A stretch of 64,000 nt of DNA from Rhizomys pruinosus (lineage: Eukaryota; Chordata; Mammalia; Rodentia; Spalacidae), in assembly GCA_009823505.1 (NCBI GenBank), contig VZQC01009601.1:1315645-1379644 (forward strand). The letters are read 5' to 3'. This document shows positions 1 to 10,824 of the stretch, piece by piece. The notes below the pieces were generated by a model that saw only the letters and a program-made list of their open reading frames with translations, had not been told where the DNA came from and did not search any database. The first letter of the stretch is position 1. Every line of letters starts with the position of its first letter. The position numbers and the translations under genes were made by a program.

Positions 1-460
1 TGGGGTTATCTTTGTGTGTCTTTGTTCTGATCTTAGTAGCTAGGGTGTAAGGACACTCCAGATCCACTGTGCACTTCTAGGGATGCTTTCCACCTTGGGG
101 ACTTGTACTGATGATAGGTGTAGGACAAGGGATAGGACTTGACCTTAGAGGGTGGGGATGCGAGGGGGAAATTATTTTTCAGTCTATTTTGCAGTTTAAC
201 CAATGTATAAGCAGTTGTTACCCAAACTCCATGCCCTCTGTCCTTGCTGGTAAAGATGGCGAGAGAGAGTCCAGCTTCATGTGGTAGGATTTTTATACAC
301 CCCCCCCCGCCAAGTCCCATAATTCCACAGTCTTGTGCACTTTTTTTGGGAATGCCAGCACCTTGCTATGAAGCCGGGCTGCAAACTTAGCTCCTCCCGT
401 TCTTGGCTCCTCCAGCTGATGAGCCCATTTCAAAGAAGAAATAATTTATCCCACACTCCA
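1..460 (-). mobile_element. LTR-like copy (old endogenous LTR element, downstream LTR)
   Basis: From about 200 to 460 this stretch aligns by eye with 7500-7769: both share the block reading ccctctgtccttgctggt, a C-rich tract, and caaagaagaaataatttatc near the right edge. Both copies have the same orientation, as expected for paired LTRs of one element. Read on the - strand, it has a TATA-like motif near 290-297. The copies differ at many positions, so the element is old. Bases 1-200 have no counterpart that I could identify and may be flank or the decayed end of the LTR. The family is not identified. The + and - open frames here have no recognisable product. Confidence 0.6.
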
Positions 461-736
461 CCTTCCTTCTTTGGCCTTTACAAACTGGATGCGCTAACCT
501 CTTTTGTGGGAGTCCTTGGGTCCCAGAAGGGCGGGAGATAGAGGGTCTTTGAGGTGACACATCAGATCTTGGGCTCTGTCCAAGTTCTGTCTTAAACAGG
601 CTGGTGCTCATTCTGGAGTCTCTCTTTTTACCTCTACTAAACAGAACACAAGTAGCCAGAAACATAGACATTTAAATAAACATTAACTATTATATCCAGT
701 TACTCTGTGTCACAAGCATAAATGCTTGGATGGTAT
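461..736. other. Unassigned sequence inside the LTR element
   Basis: This lies between the LTR-like copy and the first B1. It contains short open frames on both strands but no recognisable domain. It is probably interior sequence of the decayed LTR element. I see no gene here. Confidence 0.35.
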
Positions 737-904
737 CTTTTTTTTTTTTTTTTTTTTCTGATACTTTTGAGACAGGGTCTCCCTTTTAGTCCCAGCTGGC
801 CTGGAGCTCGCTCTGTAGACCAGGCTGGCCTTGAACTCAGAGTTCCACCTGCCTCTGCCTCCTGAGTGCTGGGATTAAAGGCGTGCGCCACCACGCCCGG
901 CTTT
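737..904 (-). mobile_element. B1 SINE, antisense
   Basis: A T-rich tract starts the element, followed by the antisense B1 core: gagacagggtctccc, gaccaggctggccttgaactc and gtgctgggattaaaggcg, ending gccaccacgcccggc. It is full length, and the - strand is the SINE sense strand. Confidence 0.93.
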
Positions 905-1089
905 TTTTTCACATTTTTATGTTTAGCGCTTCACATTTTTTCTCTTAATTTTATATTACTCTTGAAATATGAATATATACCTTCTGCCCATATACATTAA
1001 TTACCATGTCTAAAGTAAGTGGTAAGTTATTTCTAGGGTTCATTAAGATATTCACATTATAATATCATAGTTGCTTTCAGATAGAAAGA
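905..1089. other. AT-rich spacer, no gene seen
   Basis: AT-rich sequence between the B1 and the 3' end of the antisense L1. It may be the residual 3' tail of the L1 or the older LTR-element interior. Nothing recognisable. Confidence 0.3.
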
Positions 1090-4000
1090 AATATAACAAC
1101 ATTGCTCAGCTTTTCTTTCAATTGGGGGATTTGTACTATCATCCACAAATGAGGGAAACCATTCCCCATTTGTTTTTTTCTGGGGGGACTTTGTTACTTC
1201 ACTTAGCATAATGGCTTCGAGTCCCATCCATTTACCTGCAAAACTCATGATGTCATGTTTCTTTATCACTGCATAGAATTTTTTTGTTATCCACTTGTCA
1301 GTGGAGGGGCATTTGGGTTGGTTCCAATTCTTCACTATTGTGAAAAGAGCTGCAGTAAACATAGATGTGCATGTATTTTTGTAGTACGATGAGTCTTGTG
1401 GGTATATACCCAGGAGTGGTATGGCTGGGTCAGGTGGTAGGCTCATTTTGAGTCTTTTAAGGGTTCTCCACACTGCTTTCCACAGTGGTTATATGAATTT
1501 ACATTCCCACCAGCAGTGGATAAGTGTTCCCCTTCCCAACAACCTCTCCAGCATTTGGTGTCTTTTGTTTTCTTGATCTTAGCCAGTCGTATTGATTTTG
1601 AACACTTTTTTAAGATGTTTCTCAACCATCTTTACTTCCTCATTGGTGAAGTCTCTGTTCAGCTCTTTACTCCATCTTTTGAGTGAGTCATTTGTTTTCT
1701 TCTTTGGTTTTTGAGTCATTTATATATTCTGGATGTTAATGCTCTGTCAGATATATCATTGGTGAAGATTTCCTCCCACTCTGTGGGTTTTCTTTTCACT
1801 TCCTTGATTGTTTCTTTTGCTGTGCAGAATCTTTTGAGTTCGATAAGGTCCCACTTGTCTGCTGTTGACCTTATTTCCTGTGCAGCTGCTGTTGGATTTA
1901 GAAAGTCTTTTCCTACTCCTATGTCTTGTAGATTGCCACCAACTTTTTCTTTATCACTTTCAGAGCTTCAGGTTTCACATTGAGGTCTTTCATCCATTTG
2001 GAGTTGATTTTTTTTACAGAGTGAGAGGTAGGGGTTTAATTTTGTTGTTCTACATATGATGATTCAGTTTTGCCAGCTCCATTTGCTGAAGATGCTATCT
2101 TTCCTCCAATCTTGGTTAAACTTTGTTGGTTCCCAGGATTTCATATATTCATCCATTTCTCTTAGGTTTTCAAACTTAGTGGAGTATAGATTTTTGAAGT
2201 ACTCTTGTATGATTGTCTGGATCTTTTTCTGTTGTGATGTTTCCCTTTTCATCATGAATACTATTAATTTGGAGTTGCTCTTTCTTTTGGTTAACTGGGC
2301 TAGAGGTCTGTATATCTTGATTATGTTTTTGAAGAACCAGCTTTTGGATTCATTGATTTTATTTTTTTGTATTGTTTTCTTTGTTTCTAGTTCATTGATT
2401 TCTGCTCTGATTTTTGTTATTTCTTCCTGTCTCTTGGGTTTAGGGTCCATTTGTTGTTGTCTCTCAAGTGTTTTAAGCTGTAGTGTTAGATCATTTATTT
2501 GGTCCCTTTCTGTTTTTTTAATGTGGGCACTTAGGGCTATAAATTTCCCTCTTAGGACTGCTTTTAAAGTATCGCACAGGTTTTGTTGTGCTGTATTGTC
2601 TTTTTCATTTACTTCCCTGAATACTTTTATTGCATTCTTTTTAAATTTTTTTATTATTTTTTTATGTGTATGAGTGTACTATCTGCATGTAGGTTGGTGC
2701 ACCCATGTCGTGCAGTGCCACGGAGGTCAGAAGAGGGTGTCGGATTCCCCTGGAACTGGAGTTAAAGACAGTTCTTAGTCGCCATGTGGGTGCTGGGAAT
2801 CGAACCCGGGTCCTCTGCAAGAGCAGTTGGCGATCTTAACTGCTAGGCCATCTCTCCCTCCAGCCCCTATTTCATTCTTTATTTCTTCCCTGACCCATTC
2901 ATTATTCAGGATTGTGTTGTTTAGTTTCCATGTGTTCTTATAGCTAGTCGGGCTTATTCTGGTGTTCATATTGAGCTTTATTGCACTGTGGTCTGATAGA
3001 ATGCATGAGATTATTTCAGTCCTTTTATATTTGTTGAGGTTTCTTTTGTGTCCCAGTATGTGGTCGATTTTGGAGATTGTTCTGTGAGGTGCTGAGTAGA
3101 AAGTATATTCTCTGGTGTTTGGGTGGAATATTCAGTAGATGTCTGTGAGGTCCATTTGTTGTATTGTTCAGTTCCAATGTCTCTTTATTTTTCGTCCAGT
3201 TGATCTATCCAGGGGGCTCAGTGGGGTATTGAAGTCTCCCACTATTGGTGTGTTGGGAGTAATCTGTGTCTTGAGGACCTGCAGAATTGTGTTTATATAG
3301 TTCGGTGCACCTGAGTTTGGTGCATAAACATTTAGGATTATGATGTCTTCCCAGTTAATTGTTCCTTTGATAAGAATGTAATGGCCCTCTTTCTCTCTTC
3401 TGATTGACTTTATTCCGAGGTCTATTTTGTCTGATATTAGAATAGCAACTCCTGTTTGCTTTTTGGTACCATTTGCTTTGAATATTTTTTTCCCCCATCT
3501 TTTCACTTTGAGTTGGTGTCTATTCTTGAGGGTGAGATGGGTTTCTTGTAGGCAGCATATAGATGGATTCTGTTTCCTAATCTATTCTCCCAGTCTATGT
3601 CTTGGCTGGGGAGTTTAGACCATTGATATTTAAGGTCATTATTGAGAGATGTGTGTTGCTTCCTTTCAACTTATTCTTGGTTTGCATTGTTGGTCTAGGT
3701 TTGTATTTGTGATGTTATGATTCTATTAGTTTCTCTGTTTAGTTGGTTGGGGATAGTTGCTCTTTTCCTCTGTTATTTGGATTGCTTTGAGTATTTTTCT
3801 GAAGTGTTGGTTTTTTTGACATGTGTTCTTTCATCTTGTTTATGTCATGAAAGATTTTTCTTTCTCCTTCAACTATAATTGACATTTTTCCTGGGCATAG
3901 TAATCTGGGTTGGCATCTAAAGTTATTTAGCACTGGGAATACTTTGGTCCATGTTCTTCTGGCTTTCATATCCTTTCCTGTTGATCGGATGAATGTTTCA

Positions 4001-4424
4001 TTTCCTTTTTCATTTCTTCCTGTGATTTCTTTAGTATTTCCATTTCCTTTTGGAGCTTGTCATTCTCTACTTGTAGCTCCTTGTTTTGCTGGTATCATTT
4101 TTCATTTCAGCCTAGGATCTTTTCAGTGTTTCCACTTCGTTCCAGAGTTTGTCTTTCTCTCCCTTTATTTCTTTTCAGAGTCTGTCTTTCTCTTCCTCTA
4201 GTTCTTTCCAGTGTTTATCATTCTTTCCTTCTAGGTCCTTCTTGAATTTTTCATTTTCTCCCCTTAGTTCTCTGATTTGTTCTTTATATTCTTTGATTTC
4301 TTTGAATATGTGTACAGTTGTTCTTCTAAGGTCTGTGTCTTGGTTTCCTTCCAGGGAGATCTTGTTGTAGGAATCTTCTGTCAGACTAGTAGAGTTTGGT
4401 GTGGATTTATTATGAGCTTTTACC
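1090..4424 (-). mobile_element. Antisense LINE-1, internally deleted, ORF1 and ORF2 remnants
   Basis: Read on the - strand from 4424 down, this is a broken L1. About 4175-4370 encodes an ORF1-like charged coiled coil rich in E and K. About 3739-3969 encodes the ORF1 C-terminal part (KARRTWTKVFPVL, CQPRLL). About 3168-3506 matches the ORF2 endonuclease, with the VGDFNTPLSPLDRS motif. 2064-2450 matches the linker before the reverse transcriptase (EINELETKKTIQ, ESKSWFF, PLAQLTKRK, NLYSTKFENL). 1090-1473 matches the ORF2 C-terminus (DPAIPLLGIYP, WNQPKCP, DIMSFAGKWM). The reverse-transcriptase core is missing near 2060-2100. ORF1 also lacks its middle. Frames are broken and a B2-type SINE sits inside, so the copy cannot be active. 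It interrupts the older LTR element. Confidence 0.85.
2641..2867 (-). mobile_element. B2-type SINE, antisense, inserted in the L1
   Basis: The antisense B2-type core includes gtgtatgagtgtactatctg, ggtcagaagagggtgtcgg, gtgggtgctgggaatcgaac and ctctccctccagcccc. The imperfect 13-bp target-site copies tattgcattcttt (2628-2640) and tatttcattcttt (2868-2880) flank it, which proves insertion into the L1. Unlike most copies in this window it lacks the 18-bp internal duplication. Confidence 0.92.
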
Positions 4425-4556
4425 ATTTTTTTTTTTTTTTTTGTCTTTTTGAGACAGGGTCTCCCTGTAGCCCCAGCTGTCCTGGAGCTCACTCTGGCCT
4501 TGAACTCACAAAGACCCGCCTGCCTCTGCCTCCCGAGTGCGCCACCATGCCCGGCA
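4425..4556 (-). mobile_element. B1 SINE, antisense, internally shortened
   Basis: A poly(T) run is followed by gagacagggtctccctgtag, a shortened ctcactctggccttgaactc (the usual tgtagaccaggc is missing) and cgccaccatgcccggc. It sits at the 5' edge of the recognisable L1 coding part. Confidence 0.9.
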
Positions 4557-4985
4557 TGTTTTTTTTGTTGTTGTTGTTGTGTCCTTGTCATGTGGATTTT
4601 TGTTGTTATTGTTTGTTTGTGTTTTTGTATTCTGGTGCTTCAATGTTGGCTGTGCAGACTAGATTCACTAACACTGCAACTGCTAGATAGCACCACAGCA
4701 CCACAGCACCACCAGCTTGTGTGGGGGGTTTGCTTCTTTGGCCCGGGTGCAGGTACCCTGTTGACCCTGTCTAGGTGCACCCATGCAAAGTCTAAAGGCA
4801 GTTCCACCTTGCTGGTGTTCTCTGGAACCCGAGCTGGGAGGGTGGGGGGGAGGTGTAGGGCCCCAAAGTATCAAGGCAGTTCCGCCTTACCGCTGTGCTG
4901 CACTCTCTGGAACCTGACTTGGATGGTATCTTAATTCTGGCATTACTGCTTTTTAATGGGGCCTATAAAGTTTTCCACCACTAGG
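4557..4985 (-). mobile_element. Probable L1 5' region with two similar sub-blocks
   Basis: This lies just upstream, in L1 orientation, of the ORF1 remnant. Two related GC-richer blocks are visible: aaaggcagttccaccttgct (about 4793) and caaggcagttccgccttacc (about 4873), each followed by tctctggaacc. Repeated blocks at this position are reminiscent of the promoter monomers of rodent L1 5'UTRs. The assignment rests on position and internal repetition only. Confidence 0.4.
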
Positions 4986-5567
4986 GGGCACTAGGCTTTG
5001 CAGTATGAGTCATGCATCCTACCCTCCAAAGGAGCAGGCCATATATCCAGTTAGACTTTTTTTCTGAGTGTACACACATCTTGGCTGTCGCTATTGGACT
5101 TATGTCTTCTTTGGAGAATTGCAGCATGTGAAGTCCATAGAACTCCAGAGACCATTTCTTTCCAGCGATTTGCATAGTGCTCTTCAGCACTGTGGAGATC
5201 AGCTGTGAGTTTGCAGTGCAAAGTCAGCATAGTTTTCCTTTCTCACATTTATATCTTATAGTTTCTTAAGCAATAGGGTTTTATTATACATTTTTGTGTG
5301 CACCCAAAGTTGTGGGCAAAATGGCCTTTGTTTGGGGGACTTTTAGAGCCTCCCCAGCCATCAGCTCCTAGCAGGGCAGTCCATGTCTGGTACTGAAGCC
5401 TTTATCTACTAATATGTCTTATTTAACCATAAAGCTCTCAAAGGTTCCATAATTATACCTGGCCCTGGTACCTTTCCTTACTGAATTTACTTTTTATCTT
5501 TGTTTCTTCAGGTGGGTGGGATATGTTTCCAACTGGTTTCACATCTATAAAACACTCAGACATTAAC
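4986..5567. other. No gene seen
   Basis: Mixed-composition sequence with only short open frames and no recognisable domain or RNA gene. It probably belongs to the interior of the older LTR element or to the L1 5' flank. Confidence 0.3.
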
Positions 5568-5638
5568 AGACTTGCATGTAGACAGTACATTCATACACAT
5601 ACAGAAATAAATAAAATTAAAAAAAATTAAAAAAAATA
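5568..5638 (+). mobile_element. 5'-truncated B2-type SINE tail, sense
   Basis: The stretch cttgcatgtagacagtacat followed by tcatacacatacagaaataa is the sense 3' end of the B2-type SINE seen elsewhere in the window in antisense. It is followed by an A-rich tail. The tRNA-like head is absent. Confidence 0.7.
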
Positions 5639-7469
5639 ATAGGTATTAAATTAAACATAAACCAGGTCTAATATAGCATGGGAGGATTTTACCTATTTGT
5701 GCCAATTTTTGTCTCAAAAGATCCATGGTGGGTACAACAGCATGAATGAGAGGCATTAATTTAGTTAGTTCTTCAGCACCTGTAGTCATTTTCTCCAACC
5801 CATCCCATATCCTGGGGTTTTTACCTGCAGCCTCCCTGTATTTCTTTAGTTTTGGTAGACTTATTGGGCCTGGGACAAGCTGCCTAGCCCTGCGCAGGGC
5901 CAAGGAGGGATGCGTCTCCTTTTGTCTCTGCTGTATTTGCTGATTAGCTGGATGAGGTGGGCCCTGGGCCTGACTTTTGGCTGTAATCAAAACACATGCT
6001 TGCTTTTTACTGACACCATCTGGTTGCTAGGAGAGGCCCCAGCCAGGCAAACTTCTCCAACCCTCAGCAAGATTTTTCTCAGCAAAGAAAGGTACTCTGT
6101 TTAACTTGGGGGGCTTCATTACCCACCCCCTGAAATAGTTTTTACTCTTTGCATACCTCTTGTGAACTGTTCCTCAGGCTTTAAAGCCTTCCAGAGGCTT
6201 TATAGCACAGAATTTGGCTTATCATTTTTTTTTTTCTTTAGGAACTTTGGCTTTACACAGATCCTGCCACATTTGCCTCCTACTAACCCAAGTAGGCTTC
6301 CTTTTTTGTTGAATCCTTTTTATATCTCCTCTAGGTTGTTTCACTCCTCTACAGACTATACTTTACATGCTGATCTAAGTTACTTAGATTCGACAAAGCC
6401 TTCCTTACTTCCTTACCATGTGTCCGTAATGGCTGTTATCAGCCAATCTATTAGAGACTTCTTCCCTTGTGCTGTCTCAGGCTATATAGCTTATGTCCCA
6501 AGGCAGGTTGGGTGGTTTTATTACTCAGCTTTTCCTGCTTCTGCAGCACTTAAAATAATTCCACCTATTCCCAGATCCCTTACAAGCCAGGTAGTGAGGA
6601 TCTCCTCCACTGCCTGCTTGAATGTTTTTCCCAGTTTCAACAATCCCAATGCTGAGTATTCCCTGACTGCCTTAGCTTCCTGCTCTGGGCTATCACTACA
6701 GCCACTCTTAGAACCCGAGGAGCATCTGGTGCTTCTCCTCTGTCATTCTCCTTTTTGTCATTATGTGTCTTTTCTCCTGGGTCTCCTAGCTGCAGAAAGA
6801 GGCAGGCTGATACTTCTACTTCCTTTTCCCCTTTATGCAACTCACTGGTGAGGTTGGAGGCCACCCTCTTTTCTCATGTTCTAACTTTTTTCTCTTAAAT
6901 CTTTGGTCTTTCTTTGGGCAGCCTCTCTTAGCTGAGATACTCCCTTAACAGCATGGAATAGTATCCCTTGATCTACTATTTTCAGGGCTTATAAAGTCTG
7001 CTTTAGGCCCTCTGTAGTTTTCCAATATTTCCATAATCACATGGTGGCCCCCACTGACCAAATAAACATGCTACTCCATACCACCTAGAAGCGGGTGGCC
7101 AGCCAGGATTCTTCCCACTGACTCTATCCCGTTTGGCTTCACTCTAGTTCTGCATCTCATCGTCCATTGTGGGATCCATGTGCCTCTGCTACACTCAGGA
7201 CGCTGCACAAACAACCCGGTAGGGCAGGGTTCTGTCTGCGTTTCCCTCCAGCTTTCCCCATGAAATGTATTCTGCCATTACTTCCTGTATGAACCTGCTT
7301 TACCTTATCCTGCTTTGACTATGACAGTTTTGGTGCAGAGGAATTTTCCCCTCATGGTGGGAAGTGTTCACAGCCCAGCAACCACCCCTAGCCTCTGCTG
7401 TTTCAAGGTTCCTGCCTGCCCCCTCCCCCTTCCCCCTAAAGTAACTCAAGCAGAGAACTCTCCAATCTC
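5639..7469 (-). mobile_element. Interior remnant of the antisense LTR element
   Basis: This lies directly inside the upstream LTR-like copy (7470-7769) in element orientation, where leader and gag would be expected. On the - strand there are broken open stretches: 5646-5990, 114 codons, basic and proline-rich near its N-terminus; 6637-6864; and a segment near 6500-6620 reading EEILTTWLVRDLG. These look like a decayed polyprotein, but I could not match them to a named gag. No intact frame remains. The + strand frame of 229 codons at 6162-6851 is a shadow. Confidence 0.4.
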
Positions 7470-7769
7470 AGACTAGACCAGGGTTTATTGGAGTGGGCTT
7501 GCTTATAAAGTGATGGCAGCCAGTCCCAGCCCAAACTCCACGCCCTCTGTCCTTGCTGGTAAAGATGGTGAGTCCAGCTTCTTGTGGTGGGCCTTTTATA
7601 CTTCTTCGTATCCCCCCCCCCCAAAGTCCCAGAATTCCAAAGTCTTCTGCAGTTTCCATGGGAATGCTGCATCTTGCAGCACAGCTGGGCTGCAAACTTA
7701 GCTCCTCCCATTCTCAGCTCCACCGAGTGGTGAGCCCATTTCAAAGAAGAAATAATTTATCCCCCAGCA
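7470..7769 (-). mobile_element. LTR-like copy (upstream LTR of the antisense element)
   Basis: On the - strand this has the layout of an LTR: it begins tgctgggggataaat at about 7769, has a TATA-like motif at about 7594-7600, and an AATAAA at 7489-7484. It aligns with 200-460 at the other end of the element. The two copies are clearly diverged. A C-run of about 11 at 7612-7622 matches a similar run at 301-308 in the other copy. Confidence 0.65.
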
Positions 7770-7932
7770 GTCAAGCAATAAAAGATTGACTGTTGCTTTC
7801 CTGTTGATAGTGAAAAGGAAGCTGGCTCTTCCCTCCCCCTGGTGGTCTGCTGTATTATTGAAAACTTTTCATGGTAATCCTGTTGGGTTTCCTAATTCCC
7901 TTCTACAGACTTTAAAATTACGTAGTTCAGTC

Positions 7933-8099
7933 AGGCGGGCGTGGTGGTGTACACCTTTAATCCCAGCACTCAGGAGGGAGAGGCTGGCAGATCTCTGTGA
8001 GTTCAAGGCCAGCCTGGTCTACAGAGCGAGCTCCAGGCCAGGTGGTACTAAAGGGAGACCCTGTCTCAAAAATACAAATAAAATAAAATAAAATAAAAT
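7933..8099 (+). mobile_element. B1 SINE, sense
   Basis: Sense B1: gggcgtggtggtgtacacct, taatcccagcactcaggagg, gttcaaggccagcctggtct and gagaccctgtctcaaaa, then a tail of repeated aaaat units. Confidence 0.93.
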
Positions 8100-8830
8100 G
8101 TAAAGTTAGTTCTGGATTCTGGCAAGAGGTTCACCTCTAGGCCTGGTGTTTTGAGGTTTGTCACTCTGGATCTTCATAGTTATTCTTAGTGAATGGGGGA
8201 GCAGAATCATGTAGTGCTTGCTAGATGCCCTTTTAAATCAGCTATGATTAGCTCTTGGGTAATAACAAGATACTTATTACTATTCTTGAAGTATATAAAA
8301 TTGTATATTATTGATATAAAAATTGATAATATATTGAAGACTTACTGTATCATAAACTAAAAAGATTGTATTAGAAATATTTGACAGTTTTAGGGATCTT
8401 CTCTATGCTGTGTGCTATGGTGGGCCCTTTATATTACCACTTTGGATCCTTAACTCTCCTTTGTGGGTAGATAACTACTCTTATCTTGGCTTACATGAGG
8501 AAGCTGAGCCCGTGGCTACAGTTGCTGACAGTGAATCTCATGACATCAGACTTGCATGACTCCAGCGTACTTTCTCATCACTGTATGCCTGTCCTCCTCA
8601 GAATGGCCTTTGCAACCTTGACCAATTTTGTGTCCTTACTTTGACTGTTATGCAGATAATTGCATCTTTTTTGTAAAACAAACCAGGCTATAACATCCTA
8701 TATCTATGGTTCAATTTAAAGAACCATAAGGAGATGCTCTTTGGGTGTAGGAATCTCTGTGTAGTCCATTTGCATGGAGTCTACATAGGTCCATTCAGTG
8801 ACACACGTATGGGTTCTGTGCTTTATGTTT
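8100..8830. other. Intronic or upstream sequence, nothing seen
   Basis: AT-rich single-copy-looking sequence. No exon of SACS, RNA gene or recognisable repeat is seen. Confidence 0.4.
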
Positions 8831-8841
8831 CTATGTTATTC

Positions 8842-9095
8842 TTTTTTTAAATTAATTAATTATTTATTTATTTTCTATGTGTATGAATGTACTGTCTGCA
8901 TGCAGGTTTGTGCACCCGTGTCGTGCAATGCTGCGGAGGTCAGAAGAGGGTGTTGGATTCCCCTGGAACTGGAGTTCTCCTGGAATTGGAGTTACAGACG
9001 GTTCTTAGCCACCATGTGGGTGCTGGGGATTGAACCCGGGTCCTCTGCAAGAGCAGTCGGCACTCTTAACCGCTCTAGGCTATCTCTCCAGCCCC
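8842..9095 (-). mobile_element. B2-type SINE, antisense, with internal duplication
   Basis: Antisense B2-type SINE ending ctctccagcccc. It is flanked by a perfect 13-bp target-site duplication, ctatgttattctt, at 8831-8843 and 9097-9109; the poly(T) start overlaps the first copy. The inner block aactggagttctcctgg followed by aattggagtt is an 18-bp tandem duplication shared by most copies in the window. Confidence 0.95.
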
Positions 9096-9109
9096 TCTAT
9101 GTTATTCTT

Positions 9110-9634
9110 AAGTAATGTTCTAAAGGAAAACATTGATCAAATTTAAAGAATAATGACTTAACATATTTGCATGTATTCAGAATTGTTAGATTTTGAGCAT
9201 GGAAAAGGAAGGAGTTTAAAGTTAAGAACCAGAGCCAGACTTGCAACAGGCAAAGAATGTGTACTTTTTCAGAATAAGTACTCAGTGATGTATGACAGAT
9301 ACTCTGTTGCACCCTAGAAAAGAAAGTCTGCAATCTAATGAAGAGAGGTGGAAGATTTTTATTCTCTGAGCCCAGGTGGAATGTGTCAGATGCCAAGGCC
9401 TGCTGCCCTTGGATAATTTGAAAGCCTTCTTTTGAGTTCTTAGGCTGTGTAGTGCAGTATCTCAAGGCCATGAGACAGGTGACTCCATAAACAGACTGCC
9501 TTAGTCCTGGGAGTAACTGGTGTTTAAGTCTTCAGCAAGGCCAGACTGACAGTTTAGGGCCAGTTAGCCGTTTCGGTGGATTTACTACTCTAAGTCTTCC
9601 TTAATCAAGCTCATGGCTCTTCTGCTATTCACTT
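9110..9634. other. Nothing seen
   Basis: Single-copy-looking sequence with short open frames only. No exon of SACS is recognised. Confidence 0.35.
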
Positions 9635-9872
9635 CTGTCCTGGAACTCACTTTGTAGACCAGGCTGGCCTTGAACTCACAGAGATCTACCTGCCTCTGCC
9701 TCCCGAGTGCTGGGATTAAAGGTGTGTGCCACCATGCCCAGCAATAAACTATTTTTATGGGCTAAAGAATGGTCTATGATTGACATACTTTTGGTTTTAA
9801 ATGAGTGAGTTGATTAAGAATATAGCAAAAAATAAAAGAATAAATAGCAATAGATAGATAGGATAGGAAGGA
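9635..9872. repeat. Duplicated segment, copy 1 (derived)
   Basis: This 238-bp segment is identical by eye to 10711-10954 except that it lacks 6 bases (one tctgcc unit). It starts inside an antisense B1 at ctgtcctggaactcac, so the B1 has neither its poly(T) end nor its left target-site copy. It continues into about 130 bp of flanking sequence: aataaactatttttatggg through gataggataggaagga. The truncated B1 marks this as the derived copy. Confidence 0.9.
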
Positions 9873-10653
9873 TAGGATATTCCATCAAGAATGTTAGGAC
9901 TTCTGAAGATAGGTCCCAAAATAGAGTGCTAAAATATCTTTTCAGAATAATTAATTATAAATATAATTATATATTTTTAGAGAAACTATTTTGGAAACAG
10001 CAGTATAATTCCAAATCATTTTTTAAAGTATTTACCACATTGACTGTTTAAATTGTGCAATCATTGGCTTGTAAAGAAATGAAAATAAAGCAAACTTAAA
10101 AAGAATAATCCAAACACAAGGTGATTATTAACATTACTTAAAAGATTATTTTTTAGTTTATGAAATAATACAATAACAAGGTGTAGCTAAAATTCCCTGG
10201 GGGTGTGTGTAAATGCTTGGTCCTTACAACACACTGAGGTATGATTTTTGCCAAATTACAGTCTGGGAAGGCATTAGTTAGTGGACTTACAGAGCAGTGG
10301 GTGAGGTTTTCCTTCTAGGAGTTTTAAGTGCTCCTCTCTCAGCACTGCACTGGAAAGTCTCCATCCAAAAATGGATGATGATTTCTCCACACCCGCACAA
10401 ATGGCAAGAGCCTCCTCTCAGCTTTGTCAATTTAACATACCCTTAGCCTCTCCTCAAGCAACTAGTGCCTACTAGTTGGTTGGGAGGTGAGGCTGACTGT
10501 CCCTTTCTTTTTTTTTGCAGAGTGTAACAGTTGACAAGCTTAGCTGTGATGGACCTGGGCAAGTGGGTGCAACCAAGCTTGAGAAGACAGTGTCTGTCCA
10601 TGGCTTGTCTGTTGGCTTGTCTGTGCAACACAAGAGTTCTTTACAAGTTTCAT
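9873..10653. other. AT-rich intronic sequence, nothing seen
   Basis: AT-rich, with no exon or RNA gene recognised. It separates the two members of the duplicated segment. Confidence 0.35.
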
Positions 10654-10661
10654 AATAAACT

Positions 10662-10824
10662 TTTTTTTTTTTTTGGTCTTTTTGGAGACAGGGTTTCCCT
10701 GTAGTCCCAACTGTCCTGGAACTCACTTTGTAGACCAGGCTGGCCTTGAACTCACAGAGATCTACCTGCCTCTGCCTCTGCCTCCCGAGTGCTGGGATTA
10801 AAGGTGTGTGCCACCATGCCCAGC
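10662..10824 (-). mobile_element. B1 SINE, antisense, complete
   Basis: Poly(T), then gagacagggtttccctgtag, through gtgctgggattaaaggtg and gccaccatgcccagc. The target-site duplication aataaact is present on both sides (10654-10661 and 10825-10832). This is therefore the original insertion site of the B1 shared with the segment at 9635-9872. Confidence 0.93.

Noticed and set aside
2056..2673. 205-codon + strand hydrophobic frame
   Set aside because: It is the antisense shadow of L1 ORF2; the T-rich antisense of an A-rich L1 reads as a false membrane protein.
6162..6851. 229-codon + strand frame
   Set aside because: It lies antisense to the decayed LTR-element interior, has no recognisable domain and low-complexity phenylalanine runs.
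8798..9115. Recurring frames of about 65 codons (MYECTVCMQVCAP type) at many positions
   Set aside because: They are the antisense B2-type SINE read in one frame; the same peptide recurs at every copy.
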